Positions 13,161 to 25,700 of a DNA stretch of 64,000 bases are shown piece by piece. Made by a program: the position numbers and the translations under genes. Where the stretch lies: the NCBI RefSeq assembly GCF_029227915.1, contig NC_079880.1:4528001-4592000 (forward strand), given 5' to 3'. The notes under the pieces were generated by a model. That model searched no databases. It had not been told where the DNA came from and worked only from the letters and a program-made list of their open reading frames with translations. This DNA comes from Hydractinia symbiolongicarpus. Its lineage: Eukaryota > Cnidaria > Hydrozoa > Anthoathecata > Hydractiniidae. Every line of letters starts with the position of its first letter. The stretch's first letter is position 1.

Positions 13161-13867
13161 ATGAGACGCTTAATAAAAGAGGTTTAATCGCAGGCAAACG
13201 AAATCCCGCGATTTCCCGTAAATCCCGGGCTTGGCCCGTATAGTCGAATGTATACAAAGAAAGTACCCAGGAAGTAAACTCATTTCCCGAACGATTTTTT
13301 GAATTTTTTTTTCACCACTAAAACGCATGAGACTTGTGGTTTTCAAAAATGTTTTCATTTTTGATGAGACGCTGAATAAAAGAAGTTTAATCGCCGGCAA
13401 ACGAAAACCTGCGATTTCCCGTGAATCCCGGGCTTGGCCCGTATATTCGAATGTATACAAAGAAAGAACCCAGGAAGTAAACTCATTTCCCGAACGATTT
13501 TTTAAATTTTTTTTCACCACTAAAACGCATGAGACTTGTAGTTTTCAAAAATGTTTTCATTTTTGATGAGACCCTTATTGAAAGAGGTTTAATCGCCGGC
13601 AAACGAAAATCCGCGATTTCCCGTAAATCCCGGGCTTGGCCCGTATAGTCGAATGTATACAAAGAAAGTACCCTGTGAGTAAACTCATTTCCAGAACGAT
13701 TTTTTAAATTATTTTTTCACCACTAAAACGCATAAGACTTGTAGTTTTCAAAAATGTTTTCATTTTTGATGAGACGCTGAATAAAAGAAGTTTAATCGCC
13801 GGCAAACGAAAACCCGCGATTTCCCGTAAATCCCGGGCTTGGCCCGTATAGTCAAAAGTATACAAAG

Positions 13868-14340
13868 ATAGTACCCAGAGAGTAAACTCATTTCCCGAAC
13901 GATTTTTTAATTCATTTTTTCACCACTAAAACGCATGAGACTTGTAGTTTTCAAAAATGTTTTCCTTTTTGATGAGACGCTTAGTAAAAGAGGTTTAATC
14001 GCCGGCAAACGAAATCCCGCGATTTCCCATAAATCCCGGGCTTGGCCCGTATAGTCAAAAGTATACAAAGATAGTACCCAGAGAGTAAACTCATTTCCCG
14101 AACGATTTTTTAATTCATTTTTTCACCACTAAAACGCATGAGACTTGTAGTTTTCAAAAATGTTTTCCTTTTTGATGAGACGCTTAGTAAAAGAGGTTTA
14201 ATCGCCGGCAAACGAAATCCCGCCATTTCCCGTAAATCCCGGGCTTGGCCCGTATAGTCAAAAGTATACAAAGATAGTACCCAGAGAGTAAACTCATTTC
14301 CCGAACGATTTTTTAATTCATTTTTTCACCACTAAAACGC
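13868..14340 (-). repeat. Local monomer amplification with TTTTCCTTTTT marker
   Basis: Monomers phased at 13868, 14071 and 14274 are 203 bp apart. All three share GATAGTACCCAGAGAG and AATTCATTTTTTCACC, and the first two also share GTTTTCCTTTTTGATG and CGCTTAGTAAAAG, which I saw nowhere else. The third keeps only the leading markers, so the amplified unit is bounded within one monomer. Confidence 0.75.
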
Positions 14341-15684
14341 ATGAGACTTGTAGTTTTCAAAAATGTTTTCATTTTTGATGAGACGCTGAATAAAAGAAGT
14401 TTAATCGCCGGCAAACGAAAACCTGCGATTTCCCGTAAATCCCGGATTCGGCCCGTATAGTCAAAAGTATACAAAGAAAGTACCCGTAGAGTAAACTAAT
14501 TTCCCAAACGATTTTTTAAATTATTATTTCACCACTAAAGCCCATGACACTTGTAGTTTTTAAAAATGTTTTCATTTTTGATGAGACGCTGAATAAAAGA
14601 AGTTTAATCGCCGGCAAACGAAAACCCGCGATTTCCCGTAAATCCCGGACTCGGCCCGTATAGTCAAAAGTATACAAAGAAAGTACCCAGGGAGTAAACT
14701 CATTTCCCGAACGATTTTTTAAATTATTTTTTCACCACTAAAACGCATAAGACTTGTAGTTTTCAGAAATCTTTTCATTTTTGATGAGACGCTTAATGAA
14801 AGTGGTTTAATCGCCGGCAAACGAAAACCTGCGATTTCCCGTAAATCCCAGACTCGGCCCGTATAGTCAAAAGTATACAAAGAAAGTACCCAGGGTGTAA
14901 ACTCATTTCTCGAACGATTTTTTAAATTATTTTTTCACCAATAAAACGCATGAGACTTGTAGTTTTCAAAAATGTTTTCGTTTTTGATGAGACGCTGAAT
15001 AAAAGAAGTTTAATCGCCGGCAAACGAAAACCTGCGATTTCCCGTAAATCCCGGACTCGGCCCCTATAGTCAAAAGTATACAAAGAAAGTACCCAGGGAG
15101 TAAACTCATTTCCCAAACGATTTTTTAAATTATTTTTTCACCACTAAAACGCATAAGACTTGTAGTTTTCAAAAATGTTTTCATTTTTGATGAGACGCTG
15201 AATAAAAGAAGTTTAATCGCCGGCAAACGAAAACCCGCGATTTCCCGTAAATCCCGGACTCGGCCCGTATAGTCAAAAGTATACAAAGAAAGTACCCAGG
15301 GAGTAAACTCATTTCCCGAACGATTATTTAATTCATTTTTTCACCACTAAAACGCATGAGACTTGTAGTTTTCAAAAATGTTTTCATTTTTGATGAGACG
15401 CTGAATAAAAGAAGTTTAATCGCCGGCAAACGAAAACCTGCGACTTCCCGTAAATCCCGGACTCGGCCCGTATAGTCAAAAGTATACAAAGAAAGTACCC
15501 AGGGAGTAAACTCATTTCCCAAACGATTATTTAAATTATTATTTCACCACTAAAGCCCATGAGACTTGTAGTTTTTAAAAATGTTTTCATTTTTGATGAG
15601 ACGCTGAATAAAAGAAGTTTAATCGCCGGCAAACGAAAACCCGGGATTTCCCGTAAATCCCGGACTCGGCGCGTATAGTCAAAA

Positions 15685-16758
15685 GTACACAAGGAAAGTA
15701 CCCAGTGAGTAAACTTATTTCCCGAACGAATTTTTAAATTATTTTTTCACCACTAAAACGCATGCAACTTGTAGTTTTCAGAAATGTTTTCATTTTTGAT
15801 GAGACGCTTGATGAAAGTGGTTTAATCGCCGGCAAACGAAAAGCCGCGAATTCCCGTAAATCCCGGCTTGGCCCGTATAGTCGAATGTATACAAAGAAAG
15901 TACCCTGTGAGTAAACTCATTTCCAAAACGATTTTTTAAATTATCTTTTCACCACTAAAACGCTTGAGACTTGTAGTTTTCAAAAATGTTTTCATTTTTG
16001 ATGAGACGCTGAATAAAAGAAGTTTAATCGCTGGCAAACGAAAACCCGCCATTTCCCGTAAACCCCGGACTCGGCCTGCATAGTCAAAAGTATACAAAGA
16101 AAGTACCCAGGGAGTAAACTCATTTCCCGAAGGATTTTTTAAATTATTTTTCACCACTAAAACGCATGAGACTTGTAGTTTTCAAAAATGTTTTCATTTT
16201 TGATGAGACGCTGAATAAAAGAAGTTTAATCGCCGGCAAACGAAAACCTGCGATTTCCCGTAAATCCCGGACTCGGCCCGTATAGTCAAAAGTATACAAA
16301 GAAAGTATCGTTCGGGAAATGAGTTTACTCCCTGGGTACTTTCTTTGTATACTTTTGACTATGCAGGCCGAGTCCGGGGTTTACGGGAAATGGCGGGTTT
16401 TCGTTTGCCAGCGATTAAACTTCTTTTATTCAGCGTCTCATCAAAAATAAAAACATTTTTGAAAACTACAAGTCTCATGCGTTTTAGTGGTGAAAAGATA
16501 ATTTAAAAAATCGTTTTGGAAATGAGTTTACTCACAGGGTACTTTCTTTGTATACATTCGACTATACGGGCCAAGCCCGGGATTTACGGGAAATCGCGGC
16601 TTTTCGTTTGCCGGCGATTAAACCACTTTCATCAAGCGTCTCATCAAAAATGAAAACATTTCTGAAAACTACAAGTCTCATGCGTTTTAGTGGTGAAAAA
16701 ATAATTTAAAAATTTGTTCGGGAAATAAATTTACTCACTGGGTACTTTCCTTGTGTAC
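15685..16758. repeat. Mirror-image arms around junction 1
   Basis: The first monomers of block B are closer to the reverse complements of specific block A monomers than to a generic unit. GGCCTGCATAG near 16074-16083 mirrors CTATGCAGGCC at 16359. ATCGCTGGC mirrors GCCAGCGAT. CGCTTGATGAAAG mirrors CTTTCATCAAGCG. GTACACAAGGAAAGTAC at 15685 mirrors GTACTTTCCTTGTGTAC at 16742. Coordinate sums of these pairs are about 32442, while the junction axis predicts 32644, so the arms are offset by one monomer: the monomer at about 16141-16307 sits unpaired between them. Arm length is about 450 bp at close identity. Beyond it the mirroring resumes with block A near 14.5 kb, skipping about five monomers. 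Confidence 0.82.
16278..16366. other. Polarity switch A to B (inversion junction 1)
   Basis: Minus-polarity sequence runs through GTATACAAAGAAAGTA to 16307 and continues directly in plus polarity as TCGTTCGGGAAATGAG from 16308. The left monomer is cut at the GAAAGTACCC position. The two sides form an inverted repeat around a 29 bp spacer (16308-16336), with TACTTTCTTTGTATAC at 16337 mirroring the left side. At most one base overlaps at the join and nothing foreign is inserted. Both flanks are typical satellite, so this is a rearrangement inside the array. An assembly fold-back is an alternative that raw reads could exclude. Confidence 0.9.
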
Positions 16759-19700
16759 TTTTGACTATACGGGCCGAGTCCGAGATTTACGGGAAATCGC
16801 GGGTTTTCGTTTGCCGGCGATTAAACTTCTTTTATTCAGCGTCTCATCAAAAATGAAAACATTTTTAAAAACTACAAGTGTCATGGGCTTTAGTGGTGAA
16901 ATATTAATTTAAAAAATCGTTTGGGAAATTAGTTTACTCCCCGGGTACTTTCTTTGTATACTTTTGACTATACGGGCCGAGTCCGGGATTTACGGGAAAT
17001 CGCAGGTTTTCGTTTGCCGGCGATTAAACTTCTTTTATTCAGCGTCTCATCAAAAATGAAAACATTTTTGAAAACTACAAGTCTCATGCGTTTTAGTGGT
17101 GAAAAAATGAATTAAAAAATCGTTCGGGAAATGAGTTTACTCCCTGGGTACTATCTTTGTATACTTTTGACTATACGGGCCAAGCCCGTGATTTACGGGA
17201 AATCGCGGGTTTTCGTTTGCCGGCGATTAAACTTCTTTTATTCAGCGTCTCATCAGAAATGAAAACATTTTTGAAAACTACAAGTCTTATGCGTTTTAGT
17301 GGTGAAAAAATAATTTAAAAAATCGTTCTGGAAATGAGTTTACTCACAGGGTACTTTCTTTGTATACATTCGACTATACGGGCCAAGCCCAGGATTTACG
17401 GGAAATCGCGGGTTTTCGTTTGCCGGCGATTAAACCTCTTTCATTAAGGGTCTCATTAAAAATGAAAACATTTTTGAAAACTACAAGTCTCATGCGTTTT
17501 AGTGGTGAAAAAAAAATTTAAAAAATCGTTCGGGAAATGAGTTTACTTCCTGGGTTCTTTCTTTGTATACATTCGACTATACGGGCCAAGCCCGGGATTT
17601 ACGGGAAATCGCGGGATTTCGTTTGCCGGCGATTAAACATCTTTTATTAAGCGTCTCATCAAAAATGAAAACATTTTTAAAAACTACAAGCCTCATGGGC
17701 TTTAGTGGTAAAATATAAATTTAAAAAATCGTTTGAGAAATGAGTTTACTCCCTGGGTACTTTCTTTGTATACTTTTGACTATAGGGACCGAGTCCGGGA
17801 TTTACGGGAAATCGCAGGTTTTCGTTTGCCGGCGATTAAACTTCTTTTATTCAGCGTCTCATCAAAAATGAAAACATTTTTAAAAACTACAAGTCTCATG
17901 CGTTTTATTGGTGAAAAAATAATTTAAAAGATCGTTCGAGAAATGAGTTTACACCCTGGGTACTTTCTTTGTATACTTTTGACTATACGGGCCGAGACTG
18001 GGATTTACGGGAAATCGCAGGTTTTCGTTTGCCGGCGATTAAACCGCTTTCATTAAGCGTCTCATCAAAAATTAAAAGATTTCTGAAAACTAGAAGTCTC
18101 ATGCGTTTTAGTGGTGAAAAAATAATTTAAAAAATCGTTCGGGAAATAAGTTTACTCCCTGGGTACTTTCTTTGTATACTTTTGACTATACGGGCCGAGT
18201 CCGGGATTTACGGGAAATCGCGGGTTTTGGTTTGCCGGCATTAAACTTCTTTTATTCAGCGTCTCATCAAAAATGAAAACATTTTTAAAAACTACAAGTG
18301 TCATGGGCTTTAGTGGTGAAATAATAATTTAAAAAATCGTTTGGGAAATTAGTTTACTCCCCGGGTACTTTCTTTGTATACTTTTGACTATACGGGCCGA
18401 GTCCGGGATTTACGGGAAATCGCAGGTTTTCGTTTGCCGGCGATTAAAATTCTTTTATTCAGCGTCTCATCAAAAATGAAAACATTTTTGAAAACTACAA
18501 GTCTCATGCGTTTTAGTGGTGAAAAAATGAATTAAAAAATTGTTCGGGAAATGAGTTTACTCCCTGGGTACTATCTTTGTATACTTTTGACTATACGGGC
18601 CAAGCCCGGGATTTACGGGGAATCGCGGGTTTTCGTTTGCCGGCTATTAAACTTCTTTTATTCAGCGTCTTATCAAAAATGAAAACATTTTTAAAAACTA
18701 CAAGTCTCATGCGTTTTATTGGTGAAAAAATAATTTAAAAAATCGTTCGAGAAATGAGTTTACACCCTGGGTACTTTCTTTGTATACTTTTGACTATACG
18801 GGCCGAGTCTGGGATTTACGGGAAATCGCAGGTTTTCGTTTGCCGGCGATTAAACCGCTTTCATTAGGCGTCTCATCAAAAATGAAAAGATTTCTGAAAA
18901 CTACAAGTCTCATGCGTTTTAGTGGTGAAAAAATAATTTAAAAAATCGTTCGGGAAATGAGTTTACTCCCTGGGTACTTTCTTTGTATACTTTTGACTAT
19001 ACGGGCCGAGTCCGGGATTTACGGGAAATCGCGGGTTTTGGTTTGCCGGCGATTAAACTTCTTTTATTCAGCGTCTCATCAAAAATGAAAACATTTTTAA
19101 AAACTACAAGTGTCATGGGCTTTAATGGTGAAATAATAATTTAAAAAATCGTTTGGGAAATTAGTTTACTCCCCGGGTACTTTCTTTGTATACTTTTGAC
19201 TATACGGGCCGAGTCCGGGATTTACGGGAAATCGCAGGTTTTCGTTTGCCGGCGATTAAACTTCTTTTATTCAGCGTCTCATCAAAAATGAAAACATTTT
19301 TGAAAACTACAAGTCTCATGCGTTTTAGTGGTGAAAAAATGAATTAAAAAATTGTTCGGGAAATGAGTTTACTCCCTGGGTACTATCTTTGTATACTTTT
19401 GACTATACGGGCCAAGCCCGGGATTTACGGGAAATGGCGGGTTTTCGTTTGCCGGCGATTAAACTTCTTTTATTCAGCGTCTCATCAGAAATGAAAAGAT
19501 TTTTGAAAACTACAAGTCTTATGCGTTTTAGTGGTGAAAAAATAATTTAAAAAATCGTTCTGGAAATGAGTTTACTCACAGGGTACTTTCTTTGTATACA
19601 TTCGACTATACGGGCCAAGCCCGGGATTTACGGGAAATCGCGGGTTTTCGTTTGCCGGCCATTAAACCTCTTTCATTAAGGGTCTCATCAAAAATGAAAA

Positions 19701-22595
19701 CATTTTTGAAAACTACAAGTCTCATGCGTTTTAGTGGTGAAAAAAAAATTTAAAAAATCGTTCGGGAAATGAGTTTACTTCCTGGGTTCTTTCTTTGTAT
19801 ACATTCGACTATACGGGCCAAGCCCGGGATTTACGGGAAATCGCGGGATTTCGTTTGCCGGCGATTAAACCTCTTTTATTAAGCGTCTCATCAAAAATGA
19901 AAACATTTTTAAAAACTACAAGCCTCATGGGCTTTAGTGGTGAAATAATAATTTAAAAAATCGTTCGGGAAATGAGTTTACACCCCGGGTACTTTCTTTG
20001 TATACTTTTGACTATACGGGCTGAGTCCGGGATTCACGGGAAATCGCAGGTTTTTGTTTGCCGGCGATTAAACTTCTTTTATTCAGCGTCTCATCAAAAA
20101 TGAAAACATTTTTGAAAACCACAAGTCTCATGCGTTTTAGTGGTGAAAAAAAATTTAAAAAATCGTTCGGAAAATGAGTTTACTTCCTGGGTACTATCTT
20201 TGTATACTTTTGACTATACGGGCCAAGCCCGTGATTTACGGGAAATCGCGGGTTTTCGTTTGCCGGCGATTAAACTTCTTTTATTCAGCGTCTCATCAGA
20301 AATGAAAACATTTTTGAAAACTACAAGTCTTATGCGTTTTAGTGGTGAAAAAATAATTTAAAAAATCGTTCTGGAAATGAGTTTACTCACAGGGTACTTT
20401 CTTTGTATACATTCGACTATACGGGCCAAGCCCGGGATTTACGGGAAATCGCGGGTTTTCGTTTGCCGGCGATTAAACCTCTTTCATTAAGGGTCTCATT
20501 AAAAATGAAAACATTTTTGAAAACTACAAGTCTCATGCGTTTTAGTGGTGAAAAAAAAATTTAAAAAATCGTTCGGGAAATGAGTTTACTTCCTGGGTTC
20601 TTTCTTTGTATACATTCGACTATACGGGCCAAGCCCGGGATTTACGGGAAATCGCGGGATTTCGTTTGCCAGCGATTAAACTTCTTTTATTCAGCGTCTC
20701 ATCAAAAATAAAAACATTTTTGAAAACTACAAGTCTCAAGCGTTTTAGTGGTGAAAAGATAATTTATAAAATCGTTTTGGAAATGAGTTTACTCACTGGG
20801 TACTTTCTTTGTATACATTCGACTATACGGGCCAAGCCCGGGATTTACGGGAAATCGCGGCTTTTCGTTTGCCGGCGATTAAACCACTTTCATCAAGCGT
20901 CTCATCAAAAATGAAAACATTTCTGAAAACTACAAGTCTCATGCGTTTTAGTGGTGAAAAAATAATTAAAAAATTTGTTCGGGAAATAAATTTACTCACT
21001 GGGTACTTTCCTTGTGTACTTTTGACTATACGGGCCGAGTCCGAGATTTACGGGAATCGCGGGTTTTCGTTTGCCGGCGATTAAACCGCTTTCATTAAGC
21101 GTCTCATCAAAAATGAAAAGATTTCTGAAAACTACAAGTCTCATGCGTTTTAGTGGTGAAAAAATAATTTAAAAAATCGTTCGGGAAATGAGTTTACTCC
21201 CTGGGTACTTTCTTTGTATACTTTTGACTATACGGGCCGAGTCCGGGATTTACGGGAAATCGCGGGTTTTGGTTTGCCGGCGATTAAACTTCTTTTATTC
21301 AGCGTCTCATCAAAAATGAAAACATTTTTAAAAACTACAAGTGTCATGGGCTTTAGTGGTGAAATAATAATTTAAAAAATCGTTTGGGAAATTAGTTTAC
21401 TCCCCGGGTACTTTCTTTGTATACTTTTGACTATACGGGCCGAGTCCGGGATTTACGGGAAATCGCAGGTTTTCGTTTGCCGGCGATTAAACTTCTTTTA
21501 TTCAGCGTCTCATCAAAAATGAAAACATTTTTGAAAACTACAAGTCTCATGCGTTTTAGTGGTGAAAAAATGAATTAAAAAATTGTTCGGGAAATGAGTT
21601 TACTCCCTGGGTACTATCTTTGTATACTTTTGACTATACGGGCCAAGCCCGGGATTTACGGGAAATCGCGGGTTTTTGTTTGCCGGCGATTAAACTTCTT
21701 TTATTCAGCGTCTCATCAGAAATGAAAAGATTTTTGAAAACTACAAGTCTTATGTGTTTTAGTGGTGAAAAAATAATTTAAAAAATCGTTCTGGAAATGA
21801 GTTTACTCACAGGGTACTTTCTTTGTATACATTCGACTATACGGGCCAAGCCCGGGATTTACGGGAAATCGCGGGTTTTCGTTTGCCGGCCATTAAACCT
21901 CTTTCATTAAAGGTCTCATCAAAAATGAAAACATTTTTGAAAACTACAAGTCTCATGCGTTTTAGTGGTGGAAAAAAAATTTAAAAAATTGTTCGGGAAA
22001 TGAGTTTACTTCCTGGGTTCTTTCTTTGTATACATTCGACTATACGGGCCAAGCCCGGGATTTACGGGAAATCGCGGGATTTCGTTTGCCGGCGATTAAA
22101 CCTCTTTTATTAAGCGTCTCATCAAAAATGAAAACATTTTTAAAAACTACAAGCCTCATGGGCTTTAGTGGTGAAATAATAATTTAAAAAATCGTTCGGG
22201 AAATGAGTTTACACCCCGGGTACTTTCTTTGTATACTTTTGACTATACGGGCTGAGTCCGGGATTCACGGGAAATCGCAGGTTTTTGTTTGCCGGCGATT
22301 AAACTTCTTTTATTCAGCGTCTCATCAAAAATGAAAACATTTTTGAAAACCACAAGTCTCATGCGTTTTAGTGGTGAAAAAAAATTTAAAAAATCGTTCG
22401 GAAAATGAGTTTACTTCCTGGGTACTTTCTTTGTATACATTCGACTATACGGGCCAAGCCCGGGATTTACGGGAAATCGCGGGATTTCGTTTGCCGGCGA
22501 TTAAACCTCTTTTATTAAGCGTCTCATCAAAAATGAAAACATTTTTAAAAGCTACAAGTCTCATGGGCTTTAGTGGTGAAATAATAATTTAGAAA
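16308..22595 (+). repeat. Block B left sub-array, full-length monomers only
   Basis: About 31 monomers with no short units. Marker ACAAGTGTCATGGGC (TCATGGG at 16881, 18301, 19113 and 21343) sits at spacings of 1420, 812 and 2230 bp, that is 7, 4 and 11 monomers. Its reverse complement CCCATGACACTTG occurs in block A near 14545. A segment of about 1.0-1.2 kb around 19.1-20.2 kb recurs at 21.3-22.4 kb with an offset of about 2,231 bp, including TTCGGAAAATGAG near 20166 and 22397 and GTTTTTGTTTGCC near 20048. The sub-array mirrors monomer types of block A from 12 to 16 kb in a shuffled order. Confidence 0.83.
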
Positions 22596-22929
22596 ATCGT
22601 TCGGGAAATGAGTTTACACCCCGGGTACTTTCTTTGTATACTTTTGACTATACGGGCCGAGTCCGGGATTTACGGGAAATCGCAGGTTTTTGTTTGCCGG
22701 CGATTAAACTTCTTTAAAACTACAAGTCTCATGGGTTTAGTGGTGAAATAATAATTTAAAAAATCGTTCGGGAAATGAGTTTACACCCCGGGTACTTTCT
22801 TTGTATACTTTTGACTATACGGGCCGAGTCCGGGATTTACGGGAAATCGCAGGTTTTCGTTTGCCGGCGATTAAACTTCTTTAAAACTACAAGTCTCATG
22901 GGTTTAGTGGTGAAAAAATAATTTAAAAA
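22596..22929 (+). repeat. Two adjacent short (167 bp) monomers
   Basis: Monomer starts at 22596, 22763 and 22930 are 167 bp apart, so two short units lie side by side. Relative to the full unit each lacks 35 bp between CTTCTTT and AAAACTAC, plus one base where ATGCGTTTTAG becomes ATGGGTTTAG. Scar positions are 22715 and 22882. The same scar occurs at 23658, 25043, 27240, 29436 (CTTATTT variant), 32445, 36059, 37037, 37812, 39400, 40378, 43994, 46798, 49602, 51595, 52573, 55173, 56150 and 56926, and once in block A on the minus strand at 12972. A run of T at both deletion edges gives microhomology, consistent with slippage or end joining. The shared scar implies one origin and later amplification. 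Confidence 0.93.
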
Positions 22930-25700
22930 ATCGTTCGGGAAATGAGTTTACTCCCTGGGTAATTTCTTTGTATACTTTTGACTATACGGGCCGAGTCCGG
23001 GATTTTCGGGAAGTCGCGGGTTTTTGTTTACCGGCGATTAAACTTCTTTTATTCAGCGTCTCATCAAAAATGAAAGTATTTTTGAAAACTGCAAGTCTCA
23101 TGCGTTTTAGTGGTGAAAAGATTATTGAAAAAATCGTTTCGGAAATGAGTTTACTCACAGGGTACTTTCTTTGTATACATTCGACTATACGGGCCAAGCC
23201 CGGGATTTACGGGAAATCGCGGGTTTTCGTTTGCCGGCGATTAAACTTCTTTTATTCAGCGTCTCATCAAAAATGAAAACATTTCTAAAAACTACAAGTT
23301 TTATTCGTTTTAGTGGTGAAAAAATGAAATAAAAAATCGTTCGGGAAATGAGTTTACTCACAGGGTACTTTCTTTGTATACATTCGACTTTACGGGCCAA
23401 GCCCGGGATTTACGGGAAATCGCGGGTTTTCGTTTGCCGGCGATTAAACCTCTTTCATTAAGCGTCTCATCAAAAATGAAAACATTTTTGAAAACTACAA
23501 GTCTCATGCGTTTTAGTGGTGAAAAAAAAAATTAAAAAATCGTTCGGGAAATGAGTTTACACCCCGGGTACTTTCTTTGTATACTTTTGGCTATACGGGC
23601 CGAGTCCGGGATTTACGGGAAATCGCAGGTTTTCGTTTGCCGGCGATTAAACTTCTTTAAAACTACAAGTCTCATGGGTTTAGTGGTGAAAAAATAATTT
23701 AAAAAATCGTTCGGGAAATGAGTTTACTCCCTGGGTAATTTCTTTGTATACTTTTGACTATACGGGCCGAGTCCGGGATTTTCGGGAAGTCGCGGGTTTT
23801 TGTTTACCGGCGATTAAACTTCTTTTATTCAGCGTCTCATCAAAAATGAAAGTATTTTTGAAAACTGCAAGTCTCATGCATTTTAGTGGTGAAAAGATTA
23901 TTGAAAAAATCGTTTGGGAAATGAGTTTACTCACAGGGTACTTTCTTTGTATACATTCGACTATACGGGCCAAGCCCGGGATTTACGGGAAATCGCGGGT
24001 TTTCGTTTGCCGGCGATTAAACTTCTTTTATTCAGCGTCTTATCAGAAATGAAAACATTTTTGAAAACTACAAGTTTTATGCGTTTTAGTGGTGAAAAAA
24101 TAATTTAAAAAATCGTTCTGGAAATGAGTTTACTCACAGGGTACTTTCTTTGTATACATTCGACTATACGGGCCAAGCCCGGGATTTACGGGAAATCGCG
24201 GGTTTTCGTTTGCCGGCGATTAAACCTCTTTCATTAAGCGTCTCATCAAAAATGAAAACATTTCTGAAAACTACAAGTCTCATGCGTTTTAGTGGTGAAA
24301 AAATGAATTAAAAAATCGTTCGGGAAATGAGTTTACTCCCTGGGTAATTTCTTTGTATACTTTTGACTATACGGGCCGAGTCCGGGATTTTCGGGAAGTC
24401 GCGGGTTTTTGTTTACCGGCGATTAAACTTCTTTTATTCAGCGTCTCATCAAAAATGAAAGTATTTTTGAAAACTGCAAGTCTCATGCGTTTTAGTGGTG
24501 AAAAGATTATTGAAAAAATCGTTTCGGAAATGAGTTTACTCACAGGGTACTTTCTTTGTATACATTCGACTATACGGGCCAAGCCCGGGATTTACGGGAA
24601 ATCGCGGGTTTTCGTTTGCCGGCGATTAAACTTCTTTTATTCAGCGTCTCATCAAAAATGAAAACATTTCTAAAAACTACAAGTTTTATTCGTTTTAGTG
24701 GTGAAAAAATGAAATAAAAAATCGTTCGGGAAATGAGTTTACTCACAGGGTACTTTCTTTGTATACATTCGACTTTACGGGCCAAGCCCTGGATTTACGG
24801 GAAATCGCGGGTTTTCGTTTGCCGGCGATTAAACCTCTTTCATTAAGCGTCTCATCAAAAATGAAAACATTTTTGAAAACTACAAGTCTCATGCGTTTTA
24901 GTGGTGAAAAAAAAAATTAAAAAATCGTTCGGGAAATGAGTTTACACCCCGGGTACTTTCTTTGTATACTTTTGGCTATACGGGCCGAGTCCGGGATTTA
25001 CGGGAAATCGCAGGTTTTCGTTTGCCGGCGATTAAACTTCTTTAAAACTACAAGTCTCATGGGTTTAGTGGTGAAAAAATAATTTAAAAAATCGTTCGGG
25101 AAATGAGTTTACTCCCTGGGTAATTTCTTTGTATACTTTTGACTATACGGGCCGAGTCCGGGATTTTCGGGAAGTCGCGGGTTTTTGTTTACCGGCGATT
25201 AAACTTCTTTTATTCAGCGTCTCATCAAAAATGAAAGTATTTTTGAAAACTGCAAGTCTCATGCATTTTAGTGGTGAAAAGATTATTGAAAAAATCGTTT
25301 GGGAAATGAGTTTACTCACAGGGTACTTTCTTTGTATACATTCGACTATACGGGCCAAGCCCGGGATTTACGGGAAATCGCGGGTTTTCGTTTGCCGGCG
25401 ATTAAACTTCTTTTATTCAGCGTCTTATCAGAAATGAAAACATTTTTGAAAACTACAAGTCTTATGCGTTTTAGTGGTGAAAAAATAATTTAAAAAATCG
25501 TTCTGGAAATGAGTTTACTCACAGGGTACTTTCTTTGTATACATTCGACTATACGGGCCAAGCCCGGGATTTACGGGAAATCGCGGGTTTTCGTTTGCCG
25601 GCGATTAAACCTCTTTCATTAAGCGTCTCATCAAAAATGAAAACATTTCTGAAAACTACAAGTCTCATGCGTTTTAGTGGTGAAAAAATGAATTAAAAAA
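22928..25700 (+). repeat. 1,385 bp heptamer higher-order repeat, two copies
   Basis: Two tandem copies offset by exactly 1,385 bp, which equals six full monomers (1218) plus one short monomer (167). Short-monomer scars at 23658 and 25043 and identical translations at 22968/24353 and 23744/25129 fix the period. Each copy subdivides into 776 bp (three full plus one short) and 609 bp (three full). By eye I noted only two differences between copies (CCCGGGATTT against CCCTGGATTT near 24789, and AAGTTTTATG against AAGTCTTATG near 25458); the comparison was not exhaustive. Very recent duplication or an assembly duplication are both possible. Confidence 0.9.

Larger units (their letters stand above)
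1..16307 (-). repeat. Satellite array block A (minus polarity)
   Basis: About 80 head-to-tail copies of a 203 bp satellite monomer, all in the minus orientation. Each copy shows the landmarks CACCACTAAA, ATGAGACTTGTAG, TTTAATCGCCGGCAAACG, GTATACAAAG and AAACTCATTTCC in the same order. The block is already in progress at base 1, so its left end is outside the window. Copies differ at recurrent dimorphic sites, for example GGGCTTGGCCCG versus GGACTCGGCCCG, and TCGAATGTATAC versus TCAAAAGTATAC. Combinations of these sites recur over kilobases and define higher-order repeats, annotated separately. Only one monomer here (scar at 12972) carries the 35 bp deletion common in block B. I see no non-satellite insertion. 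Likely role: heterochromatin, possibly centromeric; this is inference from architecture alone. Confidence 0.97.

Noticed and set aside
16278-16366. Transposon ends or target-site duplication at the polarity switches
   Set aside because: Both sides are ordinary monomer sequence, with no terminal element, no inserted DNA and no clear short direct repeat at either junction.
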